Shown piece after piece: positions 1 through 11,500 of a DNA stretch of 64,000 nucleotides (position 1 is the first letter of the stretch; every line of letters begins with the position of its first letter). The notes beneath the pieces are model-generated. The model was not told the DNA's origin and searched no databases. It saw nothing but the letters and a program-made list of their open reading frames with translations. Source of the DNA: Quercus robur (taxonomy: Eukaryota > Streptophyta > Magnoliopsida > Fagales > Fagaceae); assembly GCF_932294415.1 (NCBI RefSeq), contig NC_065536.1, positions 4,102,974-4,166,973 of the forward strand, read 5' to 3'. A program made the position numbers and the translations under genes.

Positions 1-236
1 ATAAAATAATATTCGATTAACACAAAATTTACGTGTATTAAGAGCGTAAACAACATTCAATCCAACAGTTAAATTTTCAAAATATGTAGTAGGGTTAATG
101 ATATTGAGAAATGTTGTAATCTTAAACTACAACTAATTTTATAACTAAATTTTATCATTTATTCTATAAAAACTTTTTAGTTCTCCTTTATTAGATATTT
201 GTGATAGCCAAGACGAAAGTTTTTGAGTTGCCTAAC

Positions 237-901
237 CATGAATGTGATACCACGAGCCATGAAATTTTCAGCAAACAACTTGGAGGTAGAACTTTCCATG
301 GAGTTCCCAAAATCACCATTTTTTATCACAGTCGTATCTCTACTCTTTCCCCTAATAAGGATAATGTATGGTTTTTCTTTGGGGATTTTAACTTTTTCTC
401 TACACAATAAAAGAAAGGGAAATGCTAACGAGTGTCCTTAGGGCACTGGTTAATAATCCATTTAAAGAAAGTTTTTATGGAAAATGAAAAAAAAAAAATT
501 AATATTTTGACAGCTTTTTTCATTTTCCATAAAAGTAGTATCAAAATTTTTCTAAAATTGATTATTAATGAGTGCCCTAAGAATACTCGTTAGCATAACC
601 CTAAAAGAAAATATATATAAATATAGTGACAGAAATTTAATGGATAACTTATAAATGAAAATGGGAGTTATATTTTAGTATATAATAATGCTTACTTGTA
701 AGTACCAGGATTGAGATGGATAATTGTCCATTTGTTGTTATTTGACGGGATTGAATCGATGGCTTCTTGCACTGTTTTGAAATGTCCCTTGCCTGACTGA
801 TCAACTAGGATACTCGTGGCATTTGTGCCTTCTGCATTGGACACACTTTGGAAAAGGAAGAGAGTCACCGTAAAGTAGAAAATAAATGTGAGAAATTGCA
901 T
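237..901 (-). CDS. Pectinesterase, 5' part (exons 1-2; gene runs off the left edge)
   Basis: Pectin methylesterase removes methyl groups from cell-wall homogalacturonan in the apoplast. Exon 1 is read from ATG 901 down to 696 and exon 2 from 399 to 237. The donor at 695-694 and acceptor at 401-400 join codons to give GTYKEKVKIPKEKPYI, the usual start of the pectinesterase beta-helix. The protein opens with a hydrophobic signal peptide (MQFLTFIFYFTVTLFLF) and passes straight to ILVDQSGKGHFKTVQEAIDS, so no PMEI pro-domain precedes the catalytic domain (type I, like Arabidopsis PME66/67). An in-frame ATG at 967 would add 22 residues, including six Phe encoded by a T run; I prefer 901. The expected IILEGEG is IILIRGK, an unusual change. 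The catalytic Asp and Gln exons lie left of the window, so intactness cannot be judged. Confidence 0.8.
417..601. mobile_element. 185-bp Mutator-type MITE in pectinesterase intron 1
   Basis: The ends are inverted repeats of about 40 bp. Both read GGG, two variable bases, ATGCTAACGAGT, then TTAGGGCAC and TTAATAATC, with a few mismatches. The element is flanked by a perfect 9-bp direct repeat, TAAAAGAAA, at 408-416 and 602-610. Nine-base target duplication and long inverted ends are typical of Mutator-like MITEs. It has no coding capacity and sits between the two recognised pectinesterase exons. Confidence 0.8.
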
Positions 902-967
902 TATGGACAAATACAATGGTGACAAAAAAAAAAAAAAAAAAAAAAGCCCTAGTTGGATAGCGTGCAA

Positions 968-1216
968 GGGATTTGTTGATGTGTTAGAAGATGATCAAAT
1001 AATTCTCAATTCTATCAATGTTGCAATATATAATGGGATAATCGGAAAGAAATAGGATGGGTGACAAGATTTTGCTGAATATAGAGTTTTTTTTTTTTTT
1101 TTTTTGTGAAGAATAAATATTGAGCATTTAAAGTTAGCTTACTTAAGATTCCCCTTTTATTTTAGGACAAAAATTTATTTTTTGTCTTTTATTTTAACTA
1201 ATTACTTGTCAGGATC
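968..1216. other. Upstream region of the pectinesterase gene
   Basis: Non-coding and AT-rich with a T run at 1089-1105. On the minus strand a TATA-like string (ATTATATATTGC) lies at about 1023-1034, roughly 120 bases ahead of the preferred ATG at 901. It is the only plausible core promoter I see for that gene. Confidence 0.35.
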
Positions 1217-1384
1217 CTAATTTGAGGTTTTTTTAAGGCTTGACTCTCTGAACTGGTGTCCTATTCTATTTTAGGGAGCTCAATGTGATTGCTTTTAGAT
1301 TTACCATTTATTTAATAATCTTTAGTTTCTTATAGCTTATATACCAAATATGAGACAAAAGATATATTTCTGGTAACTTTTACC

Positions 1385-1682
1385 AAAAGAGTCAATTCCG
1401 TACCGTATTGGGCAGTACCGTCGGAATATACCGTACCGGCAAGTAATCCAGTACATATAACCCCCCCTGTTTCGTACCGGAAAAAATACCGGTCGTACCG
1501 GCCGGTACCGAGTAGGGTCTAGTTAACCCACAAAAAACACAAGTCGAGTCACGGATTAACCCGTTTTTGCCTCAGGTAAAAAAAAAAAAAAAAATCAAGT
1601 TCGGGTCAGGTATTTTTCAGGTCGGGTCGAGTCGGGTTGGAAAATTTTGACCCGTTTTGCCATGTCTATTGTTATGGCCAAA
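1385..1682. mobile_element. MITE-like insertion in copy A (family uncertain)
   Basis: GC-richer than its surroundings and absent from the matching place in copy B. It holds several CGGTACCG-like palindromes at about 1400-1515 and then GGGTCGGGT strings ending in GACCCGTTTTGCCATGTCTA, a form common at one end of non-autonomous hAT elements. I could not find a convincing target duplication, and it may be two overlapping insertions. Confidence 0.35.
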
Positions 1683-2094
1683 GTAATTTTAGTAGTAGGC
1701 TCAAATTTGAATCAATAACAACTAACTAATTATGATTTATTATGGAAATGTTGTGGACACAACACTTCTTTTTCATTAAACGAACACATGACTTGTGGCA
1801 ATTTGTTGAGTTTAGGATGGCAAAAACAGTTCCAAATTTAAATCTTCTAAATATTGTGTACACCAAATTCATATTAAATTTTAAAAATTCTATCTTAAAT
1901 CCATTTTACTTTATTTAGCAAAATGTAGACCTGTCTATTTATCCTAATAACATGAGTCAAGTTGAACATAGCATACTACAAATGGTGGAATAGAAATCTA
2001 TTTATTTTCAGACTTTACAACCGAAAAAAGAAGATGCACTTAAAAAAAATAGAATCCCAATTTTTGTGTTATAAATTAAAATCTAGAATAAGAA

Positions 2095-2896
2095 TGTGGG
2101 GGCTAACTATCTAGAAGGTATTATTAAAACTGTATGAATTGGGTCTATGGCCCAATCCGAGGATATTATCCCATCCAAGGATAGTCAAATAAAGTTATAA
2201 TGGGAATGATATAAGAAGAAGACATAAAGATTGTATGTGATAGTTCAAAATACGTCTGAGGAGAAAAGTCATCTCGGAAACGGAGATTCAAGGTCAGTAA
2301 GAATGTCTTATCATCCTGAACACTCTTCAAGGTTGCATTACAACTAAGAGTCGGACATTGGATAAGAGATAAGCAAAGGGGAGGCAACAAATATCTTCAA
2401 AAGCTGCTACCTCCACGTTAAATGCCTCCCAACTAACTCTCTGGCCGCATTAATGTGGAGGTGATACATGAACAATGGTCAAGCAGCCTTACAGCTACTA
2501 GTTGATGGTTCTGGAAGGCGTTGGATGGGACAAGAAGGAGTTCCTAGAATCTAACCTACACGTGTATGGTAAGGATGATACCAAGATTATAGTATATAGC
2601 ATAGGAAGATGGCCTAAAGAAGGAGATCAGAAAAAATCAAGAAATCTTTGTAATAATATTGCGAACTCTTGTAACTTTGTTCATAAACAAGACATTACAA
2701 CATAGGCTCCTCAGGCCGTGCCGAAGACAGATTTTCTTATTTTACTTGTATTTAACAATCTTAATTCAGCAACTTTTATTGTCTTTCTTTTGGAGTAGAA
2801 TTAATTCTTTCACCCACGCTCTATAAATTCATTATTTGGGCTTGTTGGGCTGAAACCCAATCCTATACTGGGTCCAATCCAAATTCAGTCCTTACA
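2095..2896. mobile_element. Solo LTR of an LTR retrotransposon
   Basis: An 802-bp insertion begins TGTGGGGGCTAAC and ends CAGTCCTTACA, the TG...CA ends of an LTR. It is flanked on both sides by AAGAA (2090-2094 and 2897-2901). The duplicated copy B has a single uninterrupted site near 4926-4932, so the insertion came after the duplication. No internal retrotransposon region is present. Superfamily cannot be told from the LTR alone. Confidence 0.8.
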
Positions 2897-3343
2897 AAGA
2901 ATTATATCTACTAAATTTTGGTTAATTTTGATTTTAGTAATTGATGTTTAAAAATTTTGATTTTAATTGCTAGAGTTTTAGACCTTTTTTTTTTTTTTTG
3001 TAATTTCTAAATTCAATTATTGTAACTATCAATTTATTATATATAAAAAAAAAAATCCTAATAAAGGGAATTTATTCCACTATATGAGTGTAATTCACTA
3101 ACTTGAGTAGATGGACGGGATTAAACAAAGTAAAGTATATCCCTGGTTTCCTTATTGTCCACAAGTAATTATCCCTAAAAAATAAAAAATAAATAAAAAA
3201 ACTCCCTTATTATCCACGAGACTAGCATCTGTTAACATGACCTATAATAATATACCAATATTGTATATTGAACAGAGATGGGAATCGATCTAGTTCAGGA
3301 GTCTTTGTAAACTTAAATATAACACTTTTCTTTCTTTTGTATA

Positions 3344-3506
3344 CATGAAAACCACACGTACACACACGTTGTCTCTCTCTGTCTCTGTGTATTTCCCTAT
3401 ATATAATACTATTACCATATATGCACTGAAAGTCTTTAAGAATTTCACTTGAGGAATGGTGAAGAAGAAGGAAGCTGCATAAAATTGTTGATATTGAAAG
3501 GCTGAC
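3344..3506 (+). pseudogene. Duplicated promoter and start fragment of the ARID-HMG gene
   Basis: Closely matches 7521-7692, which covers the core promoter (CCCTATATATAATAC), the 5' leader and the first codons of the gene at 7641. Here the reading frame begins ATGGTGAAGAAGAAGG at 3456 and stops at the ninth codon because the AAG run is a different length. Homology ends about 50 bases after the ATG. It lies exactly at the edge of duplicated block A, so the same rearrangement probably carried it. It may still be able to start transcription but encodes no protein. Confidence 0.7.
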
Positions 3507-3618
3507 CACTATCATCTTGTTTCTTCAAACATTTTGTCATCTTGTTCTCTCCCAAATCATCCGATCCTAACAAAAGCCACTATCACAAACCCACTTGAAT
3601 CATAGATAGAGAGAGAAT

Positions 3619-5382
3619 CTAATTTGAGGTTTTTTTAAGGCTTGACTCTCTGTACTGGTGTCCTATTCTATTTTAGGGAGCTCAATGTGATTGCTTTTAG
3701 ATTTACTATTTATTTAATAACCTGTAGTTTCTTGTAGCTTATATACCAAAAATATGAGACAAAAGATATATTTTTGGTAACTTTTATACCAAACTAACAT
3801 GTAATCTATGCAAACGCATAGATGCATTTAAATTTAAACATAATTTTATTATAAAAAAATAAATAATTAATCAAATCATTTAAAAAAATAGCATGTAACA
3901 CATGCATATGTATGGATAAATTTAAAACTAAATACAATTTTTATCATAAAAATATAAGTAATTAGTCAAATTATTTTTTTGAAAAATTAAACATAATTAG
4001 TCACATATTAAAATTCTTACCTAAAATTAATACTATTTATGATTTTTTTTTACTAATTTTTAATAAGATAGAACATGTGGGTGATCTTTGTTGTGTGATA
4101 ATTTTTATTGAGCATATGTGATTAGTTTTTTTTTTTTTTTTTTTTTAATTATAAATTTTATAGTTCATTAATATTTGATTCTTAGTATTTTGCACTCGTT
4201 AATTTACTTTGCACAAAAATAAAAAAAAACTTAAGTGGATAATTATGGTATGATCACCACATAAATTTAGACACATAGTACAAAATTAAATTCTAATTTC
4301 AAATTCTAATTAAACTTTCTCTTAGTTTTACCTATTAATATATATATATATATTTATATATATATATATGTGTGTGTGTGACAAAAATATAATTTTTTTT
4401 TTAAAAGTTGATACAAAAAGTAGAAATTAAAAAGCTTTTCATTAAAAGAAATGCTATGTTCACAACATTTTCACAAGAAATCCTAAGTTGTTATTAGTTG
4501 TTATTGTTGCCGTTGCGACCAAAGTAATTTCAGTGGTAGATTCAAATTTGAATCAATAACAACTAACTAATTATGATTTATTATGGAAATGTTGTGGACA
4601 CAACACTTATCTTTCATTAAACGAACACATGACTTGTGGCAATTTGTTGAGTTTAGGATGGCAAAAATAGTTCCAAATTTAAATCTTCTAAATATTGTGT
4701 ACGCCAAATTCATATTAAATTTTAAAAATTCTATCTTAAATCCATTTTACTTTATTTAGCAAAATGTAGACCTGTCTATTTATCCTAACATGAGTCAAGT
4801 TGAACGTAGCATACTTCAAATGGTGGAATAGAAATTTTTTTATTTTTTTATTTTTTTTAGACCTTACAACCAAAAAAAAAATTTAGAATCCCCAATTTTT
4901 TGTTATAAATTAAAATCTAAAATAAGAATTATACCCACTAAATTTTGGTTAATTTTGATTTTAGTAATTGATGTTTAAAATTTTTTATTTTAATTGCTAG
5001 AGTTTTAGACTTTTTTTGTAATTTCTAAATTCAATTATTGTAACTATCAATTTATTATATATAAAAAAATCCTAATAAAGGGAATTTATTCCACTATATG
5101 AGTGTAATTCACTAACTTGAGTAGATGGACGGGATTAAACAAAGTAAAGTATATCCCTAGTTACCTTTTTGTCCACAAGTAATTATCCCTCAAAAAATAC
5201 ACACACACACAAGAAGAAGAAGAAGAAAAAAAAAAAAAAAAAAACTCCCTTATTATCCACAAGACTAGCATCTGTTAACATGATCCATAATAATATACCA
5301 ATGTTGTATATTGAACAGAGATGGGAACCTATCTAGTTCAGGAGTCTTAGTAAACTTAAATATAACACTTTTCTTTCTTTTG
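3619..5382. repeat. Tandem intergenic duplication, copy B
   Basis: Direct-repeat partner of 1217-3339. It lacks the solo LTR but has its own unmatched stretch at about 3790-4448, which is very AT-rich and includes a TA/TG microsatellite near 4338-4380. Poly-A and AAG runs near 5210-5245 have expanded compared with copy A. Confidence 0.8.
4449..4607. mobile_element. Short MITE with about 50-bp inverted ends
   Basis: Reads AAATGCTATGTTCACAACAT at the left; the right end, reverse-complemented, reads AAGTGTTGTGTCCACAACAT. The similarity continues inward through GTTATTAGTTGTTATTG. Both duplicated blocks share the right half (about 1690-1772 in copy A), but in copy A the left half is missing next to the 1385-1682 insertion. 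No clear target duplication was identified. Confidence 0.5.
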
Positions 5383-6117
5383 GGATGACACTTAAGTATC
5401 GTACCACTATTCTTTTTGTAGGATGAGACTTATTTAGTACTCACTTAATTAAGACTTTTTTTTTTTTCTAAGAAAAATAAAGGTTGAAGGGAGTGACCTA
5501 AGTTGACGTTTCATTTAGGCGTGATTATAGTGACACTCTACTTACTGGTTCCAGGCCTCTGTGGAAGTAGAAAATCTAGATGAGTAATTGTTGTAAACCC
5601 AACCCCATCAAGAATGCTAATGAGCATGAGCCACGAGCATGGAGTACTAAAAATATCACATGTATTTTACAATAACAATATCTCTTCATTAAAATAGTTT
5701 ATTTATCATAGTTTTATGTGAGCGAATATAGCTTCATCTAAAATTACAAAATGCAAACCATGCACAAATTGTTTTTAGGCTAAGCGTTGCACACTCTAAG
5801 TTTCGTTAAATTCATTTAAGTTATCTAACTTTACTTTCGTTTAATTGAGTTATTTAAGTTTCAAATTTATTCAATTTAAGCATTTTATCCAATTTTGTTA
5901 AGAAATTGTCATTAAAAAAAATATATTATTTTCACATGAAAAAAATCTACAAAATTAATAAAAATATTTTATAAATTTGTTATGTGAGAATTTTTTTCAT
6001 TAGTTAATTATATACTTAGCAACATCTTGTTTAATGAAATTGGACAAAAAACCTGAATTGAATAAATTTAAAACTCAGAGGACTCGATATTTTAGAAAGT
6101 AAAGTTATATGACTAAG
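5383..6117. other. Intergenic stretch without a recognised gene
   Basis: AT-rich with short T and A runs. No open frame resembles a known protein, and no RNA gene or terminal repeats were recognised. Confidence 0.5.
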
Positions 6118-6297
6118 GCTGCGTTTGTTTCGCCTGAAAAGCATTTCAGGAAATCATTTTACACTCTATCGTGTGTTTGGTTGCGCAAGGAAAATTTGGT
6201 CAAACGAAAAATCATTTCCGTTGACCGTAAAACTCTCCCACTTCAGCCGTAAAATCAATTACACTCTCGTTTTACCTTCAAATGATTTCCAGGACTT

Positions 6298-6373
<76 letters not shown>

Positions 6374-7157
6374 CAGGGGTCCGAAACCCATCTCCCCTCA
6401 GCTCCACCCCACGCACCAACGAGAGAGAGATGCAGCTCCACCCCACACGCAGACGCTGATCCGAGGTCCCCCACACTCCGACGAGTAGCGCCGTCATACC
6501 CGATCCACTTAACCTCACCTCCGCCCACTTTGAGCTCTGCATGTACCCGATCCACCAAGGCAAAACTCTCCCTCACGCTGGCAAAGCCCATCCCATCTCC
6601 AACATCTCCGATCCGTCGCTCCCACGCCGCTGGTGAGATCGTACCCCAGCATCGATCCACCCTCTACAATACCCGATCCACATCCTTCACCTCTCTTAAA
6701 CCCACACTTCTCTCAAACTCAACCTCACCTTCGTGATCACACCACCGAGATCGCACCCCAGCACCGCTGAATTGCGCCGCCGAGATTGTCGCCCATGACC
6801 CACCCATGACTGATCTCTCTCTTTCTCGATCTACCTGTCCCTTTCCCTCAATTTTTTTATCACTCTCTCTGCCTCCCTCTCTCAGTTTGACCAAATAGTT
6901 TGATTTTAAGGAATGGTTTTGTTTTGATTTTTGTTTTTTTAAGTTTATATATTGAAATTTTCTATTATAAAATTTGTTTGGAAGCTGAGAAAGTGGCTGA
7001 GAAAATGTGAGAAAATAGCATTTTCAGAATGCAAACAAACACATGAAAATATTTTCTAAAACAATTTTTATAATGCAGCCAAACACTTGAAAATATTTTC
7101 CTTTCCCGAAAATATTTTACACTTGGAAAATATTTTACATTCAACCAAACGCACCCA
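6118..7157. mobile_element. MITE-like element with GA repeat core
   Basis: The left end reads GGCTGCGTTTGTTTC; the right end, reverse-complemented, reads GGGTGCGTTTGGTTG, a form common at the ends of plant non-autonomous DNA transposons. Inside are a long GA run (about 6299-6373) and a GC-rich stretch to about 6800 that opens reading frames on both strands without resembling any protein. Flanking bases do not form a clean target duplication, so the family (Harbinger or hAT type) is open. Confidence 0.45.
6299..6373. repeat. (GA)n microsatellite
   Basis: An almost perfect GA dinucleotide run of about 75 bases with one AA interruption near 6360. It yields Arg-Glu and Leu-Ser repeat reading frames that are not genes. 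Confidence 0.95.
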
Positions 7158-7640
7158 AAAATAAATTTCAATCAAACTTAGAGCATGAGTGTAATTTGCA
7201 TTTTAGGCTATTTTTAAATTTATGTGCTTAGATAGATCAGTCCAATATTAATTGAGACGTATATTGTGTATCTCATTAATTTATGCCATTCAAATTTTCA
7301 CTAGGTATCTAATTTAGTACTAGTAATTTGCATGAGCGTTAATTTATTGTCTAATCCTAAATAATAATAAATAAATAAAAATTATGTTCATCTTGATGGA
7401 CAAAACCAACACGTCTCTAACTATCACATGCATCAAGAAGGTGAAAGCAGCTTTTAGATGTAACACTATCAACGGCCCAGATCTCATCCACGTGGGACCA
7501 GAACCCCATGTCATATTGTACATGAAAACCACACGTACACACACATGACACATTGTGTCTCTCTCTGTCTCTGTGTATTTCCCTATATATAATACTATTA
7601 CTATATATGCACTGAAAGTCTTAAGAATTTCACTTGAGGA
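7158..7640 (+). promoter_or_regulatory. Promoter and leader of the ARID-HMG gene
   Basis: A TATA box (CTATATATAA) lies at 7583-7592, about 50 bases ahead of the ATG at 7641, preceded by a CT-rich pyrimidine stretch at 7553-7580. The segment 7521-7640 is the part found again at 3344-3455. No gene lies in the AT-rich remainder. Confidence 0.6.
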
Positions 7641-8528
7641 ATGGTGAAGAAGAAGAAGAAGAAGCTGCATAGAATTGTTGATATTGAAAGGATGAACAAC
7701 ATGCAAAGTGAAAACAAGAAGAGGGTATCAGCAAAGGGCAAGATCAACGGCTCACAATGGTCTGATGATAGTGTTAATCGTGGCAAAGGAAAACAAAAAC
7801 AGTACCCCATGCAGCTGCAGGTTGACTCTGCAGAGAGTTTCTACAACAGACTCAATGAGCTGTATGAGTCTTGGGGGCTGAACCTAGTGTGAGTTTAATT
7901 TCTTGCTAGCTTGTATTAATATTAACAAAGTTCAAGAACCTCTTGGTTCTCTGCTATGTTGACTTTTTAGTTCTCTTTGTTTTGAGATTCTGCCTTAATT
8001 TTTATAATTTTTTTTGGCAAAGGAGTTTGTCTTCTATTTTGGTGGATGAGAAAATTTTGTGAAAAGAAAGTGGAGAGTGTAGGGTTTTATTTATTTATTT
8101 ATTTTGTTTGGCCTACATAATATGAAAGTTTTTGACACTGTTTATGAAAAATAGAAAAAGCAGTTAAAAAATGTTTTTTTTTTTAGTAATAACTTTCTAA
8201 AATAAAATAAATAAAATGGTTTACTAACTAATATCTTAGGAGATTCAGTAACAAAAAATCTTTTTTTTTTGGTTTGAATAGTGTTTGGTTGCTAAGAAAC
8301 AATGGGAAAATGGAAGAAAGGTAGCTATCTTTTTCTGTTGACTTTTTTCTCTTTGTTTTGAACTTTTGCCACATTTGTTTCTAAAATGAGTTCTTTTTCT
8401 ATTTGGTGGCTGAGAAAATGTTGTGAAAAGAAAAGTTTATGGGTGTTCTTTCTTTTTCCTTTTTTGGGAATATTTTGCTTTTCCTATGTTTGGTTGCTGA
8501 GAAAGAGTGGAAGAAGAAAAGTTGAGTG

Positions 8529-8569
<41 letters not shown>

Positions 8570-11500
8570 CATCGTTTGTGGATGAGAGAGAAAGCATAGA
8601 GTTTGTACTTTTAATGCATGCTTAGACTCAGTGACGTGGATATGTTTTGTCTGTTTTGACCTTTTTTATGTTATTAATTTCAACATTGCCATTGTGGTTC
8701 TCATGCATTCTCGAAATAATAATAATAATAATAATAATAACTAATCGCTAACCCGTGCGATGCACGGAAAAACTATTAGAAAATAATAAAGCATGCATAT
8801 ATTAAAAGACAATTTAAGTTTATGTGTGCTTGCAAGGGATACATACTTAAATAATTCTTGCGGTAGAAATAAAAGCCTTATCTTTGAGATAAAGAACTTA
8901 TGTAAACAAACTAACCTTCCATAAAACAAATTAAAAAAAAATAAAAAATAAAATTGATGTCACGGGAAATTCAGCCACATAGTAATAATATATAAATCTC
9001 TTAAAACCTAAACCTAAACATAAGGACTAAATATATAAACAAACTAACCTTACAAAAGCTGAACTTTATAAGGTAAAATCTATACCGTGCATTGTAGATC
9101 TTGAATGCTTTAGGGTTTCCTACGTCTGGAGAGAGAGAGTTTGCAGAAACCGTGGCTTTATATTTCTTAACTTGAGAGAGGGGTAAGGTTGCTAGGGTTT
9201 TGTAGATCTTGAATGCTTTAGGGCTTCTTACGTTTGGAGAAAGAGAGAGTTTGCAGAAACCGTGGCTTTATATTTCTTATTTTGAGAGAGGGATAAGGTT
9301 GCTAGGGTTTTGAGAAGTTATAATTTTTATTTATTTTTTATTTTTTATGCTGAAGTGGAAAATTGATTTTTTATTTTTTATACTGACGTGGAAAATTGTG
9401 ATGCCAGCAAAGGTTTCGGTTTTATATATATATATATATATAGATAATAATAATAAAGTGGTCTTTTTTCCCCCCTTAATTAATAAATAGTTTGGATTAA
9501 ATATTTGTTATACATATTAATATTTTTAATTCATTTGGGAATCCAAACCAACGCTGGAAAATCTCACTTGGGTAAATATTTTAGAGTTATGTAAATAGTA
9601 TCGTTTGGAAAATTATTAATAAACTATTTTAGAAAAATTTTAACACTACTCTTATTAAAATATAAAAAGCTGTAAAAAAATTAACTTTTTTTTTTTCCCA
9701 TAAAATGTTTTTAAAAATATCTCATAAACCAAGAGGCATTGTTAACTTTTCCTAATATTTTATAGAAATTTATACTTCTTAATGGGAGAGTTTAATACCT
9801 ACTTCCCTTTTTTTTTTTTCTGGATGTGTAATATTGGCAGCTTTAATGCAAGAGAAACAATGTTGGACTTGCATCTCTTTTACAAAGAAGTGACTGTTAG
9901 GGGAGGATTTCATCTGGTAAGTTTCTTTTATTTGTCAAATTGTACCACATTATCTATTTCTTGAAGCATTATGATTATGTTATCTACATAAACTCTTTTC
10001 AGAAGTAGTTTCTTGAAGTACAAGTGCAGTGATCATTAGGTTTTCTAATCCATTGAAAATGATGCTTTTATCGGATATTAACTTCTATGTTTGTGTTTTT
10101 CATCCTGCAGAAGGTAGAAACTCTGATCTTGCTACTTTTTTTTAAGGAGTAGAAACATAATTCTAACAAATTGAGTACTTACTTGAATGCAAGAAAAAGT
10201 TACCGTGTAAATTTTTGGTTTTTCTTAATCCAAATTTCACGTATTCATGACAGTATGAACTTGTTCAAGACCATCTCCCCTTGCTGCCCCTCGGCTCTGC
10301 CTTTGAAGGCCATGTAATTATGTTAAGAATGAATTTACAAGACAAGGTTTGGACAATGACAAATTAGTCAACCAAAGAAAAAGAATGGAAGAAAACCATT
10401 ATTTTTAAATTGCATATGCTCTTGTGCTATGAAAACTACTGTATTCCATTCCTAAATTGACCTCTCTTGAGCCACAAACAAACCATTGTCATGAATTTAG
10501 GATTATATGATTGTGTTTGCAGGTTACTAAGGATAGGAGATGGGATGAAGTTGCGTTTGCTCTTAAATTGGAAGGAAACAATATGAAGTTTCATACTCAA
10601 CTTCAAATACTTTATGCACTTTTTCTGTACAAGTTTGAGCTAACTTACTTCTATAGGGAACCAGCAAAAGCAGCTAGAGCTTCAGGTACAAAAGCTGATC
10701 TAATAGGTTCTGCCAAATTATGCTGAACTGAATTTGCTTCTGACAGACAAACTTCCAAGGAAATGGGCAATCTAAAATATTTTTGACATTTTCGGTTATG
10801 TTTTCTATTTTACCTCCTTGGGTTTGGGGGTCTCTCTATTTAATTTTTTATTTGTATTTAATTTCTTGTATAGTTGTATATAAATAAAGAGGTATTAAAA
10901 ATTACATAAATAATTTGGTTATTGCTCAGAGTTGTTTCTTTCTACCACCCGAAAGTAAATTATTGGGACAATGTTGTTTAGAGCCAACCTTTTTAGAATG
11001 ATAATTTCTGGGTCATGATGCAGATTGCTCAGGAATGAAGCGGAAGAGTGGGGACAATTTATTTGATTTTACAACTATTGAAGATAATGTAGTGATGAAG
11101 AAGATGTGCAAGGACAATGCTTTTCCATTGTTGCCAGGTCTGTCATTGTAGTTGACTTGGTAGAATAATTTGCTTGACCTTAAACACCATTAAATCTTCA
11201 ATTACCAAGTAATTTCTTAGATGAATCATGCACAGTTTTACTGGGAAATCATTTAAGGCTCAGAAATTGGAGAAAATTCTTCATAAAGTGAAAATAAAAA
11301 ATAAAAAAATAACCATTCACATTCTTCAGTTATGGTTTACCCCTTTAATTGGTCTATTGTGGAAAAATTTTTGTTTACTTAATATATAAAGAACTGAAGC
11401 ATTGTAATAAAGTTCTTGGCTCACCCTGAAATTTTTTCCTCAGTCAATAGGTAAAACCTAAATTTATCCCATGAATACAAACTTCAACTTGGTAAATGGA

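Larger units (their letters stand above)
1217..3339. repeat. Tandem intergenic duplication, copy A
   Basis: Starts at CTAATTTGAGGTTTTTTTAA and ends at TTCTTTCTTTTG. Most of it can be matched to 3619-5382 in the same order and orientation. Differences are insertions: a GC-richer stretch at about 1385-1682 and a solo LTR at 2095-2896. No gene was found inside. Confidence 0.8.

Noticed and set aside
6125-6736. A 203-codon open frame rich in Arg-Glu, Pro and Ser
   Set aside because: It reads through the GA microsatellite, has no recognisable domain and lies inside a MITE-like element; long frames on the opposite strand overlap it.
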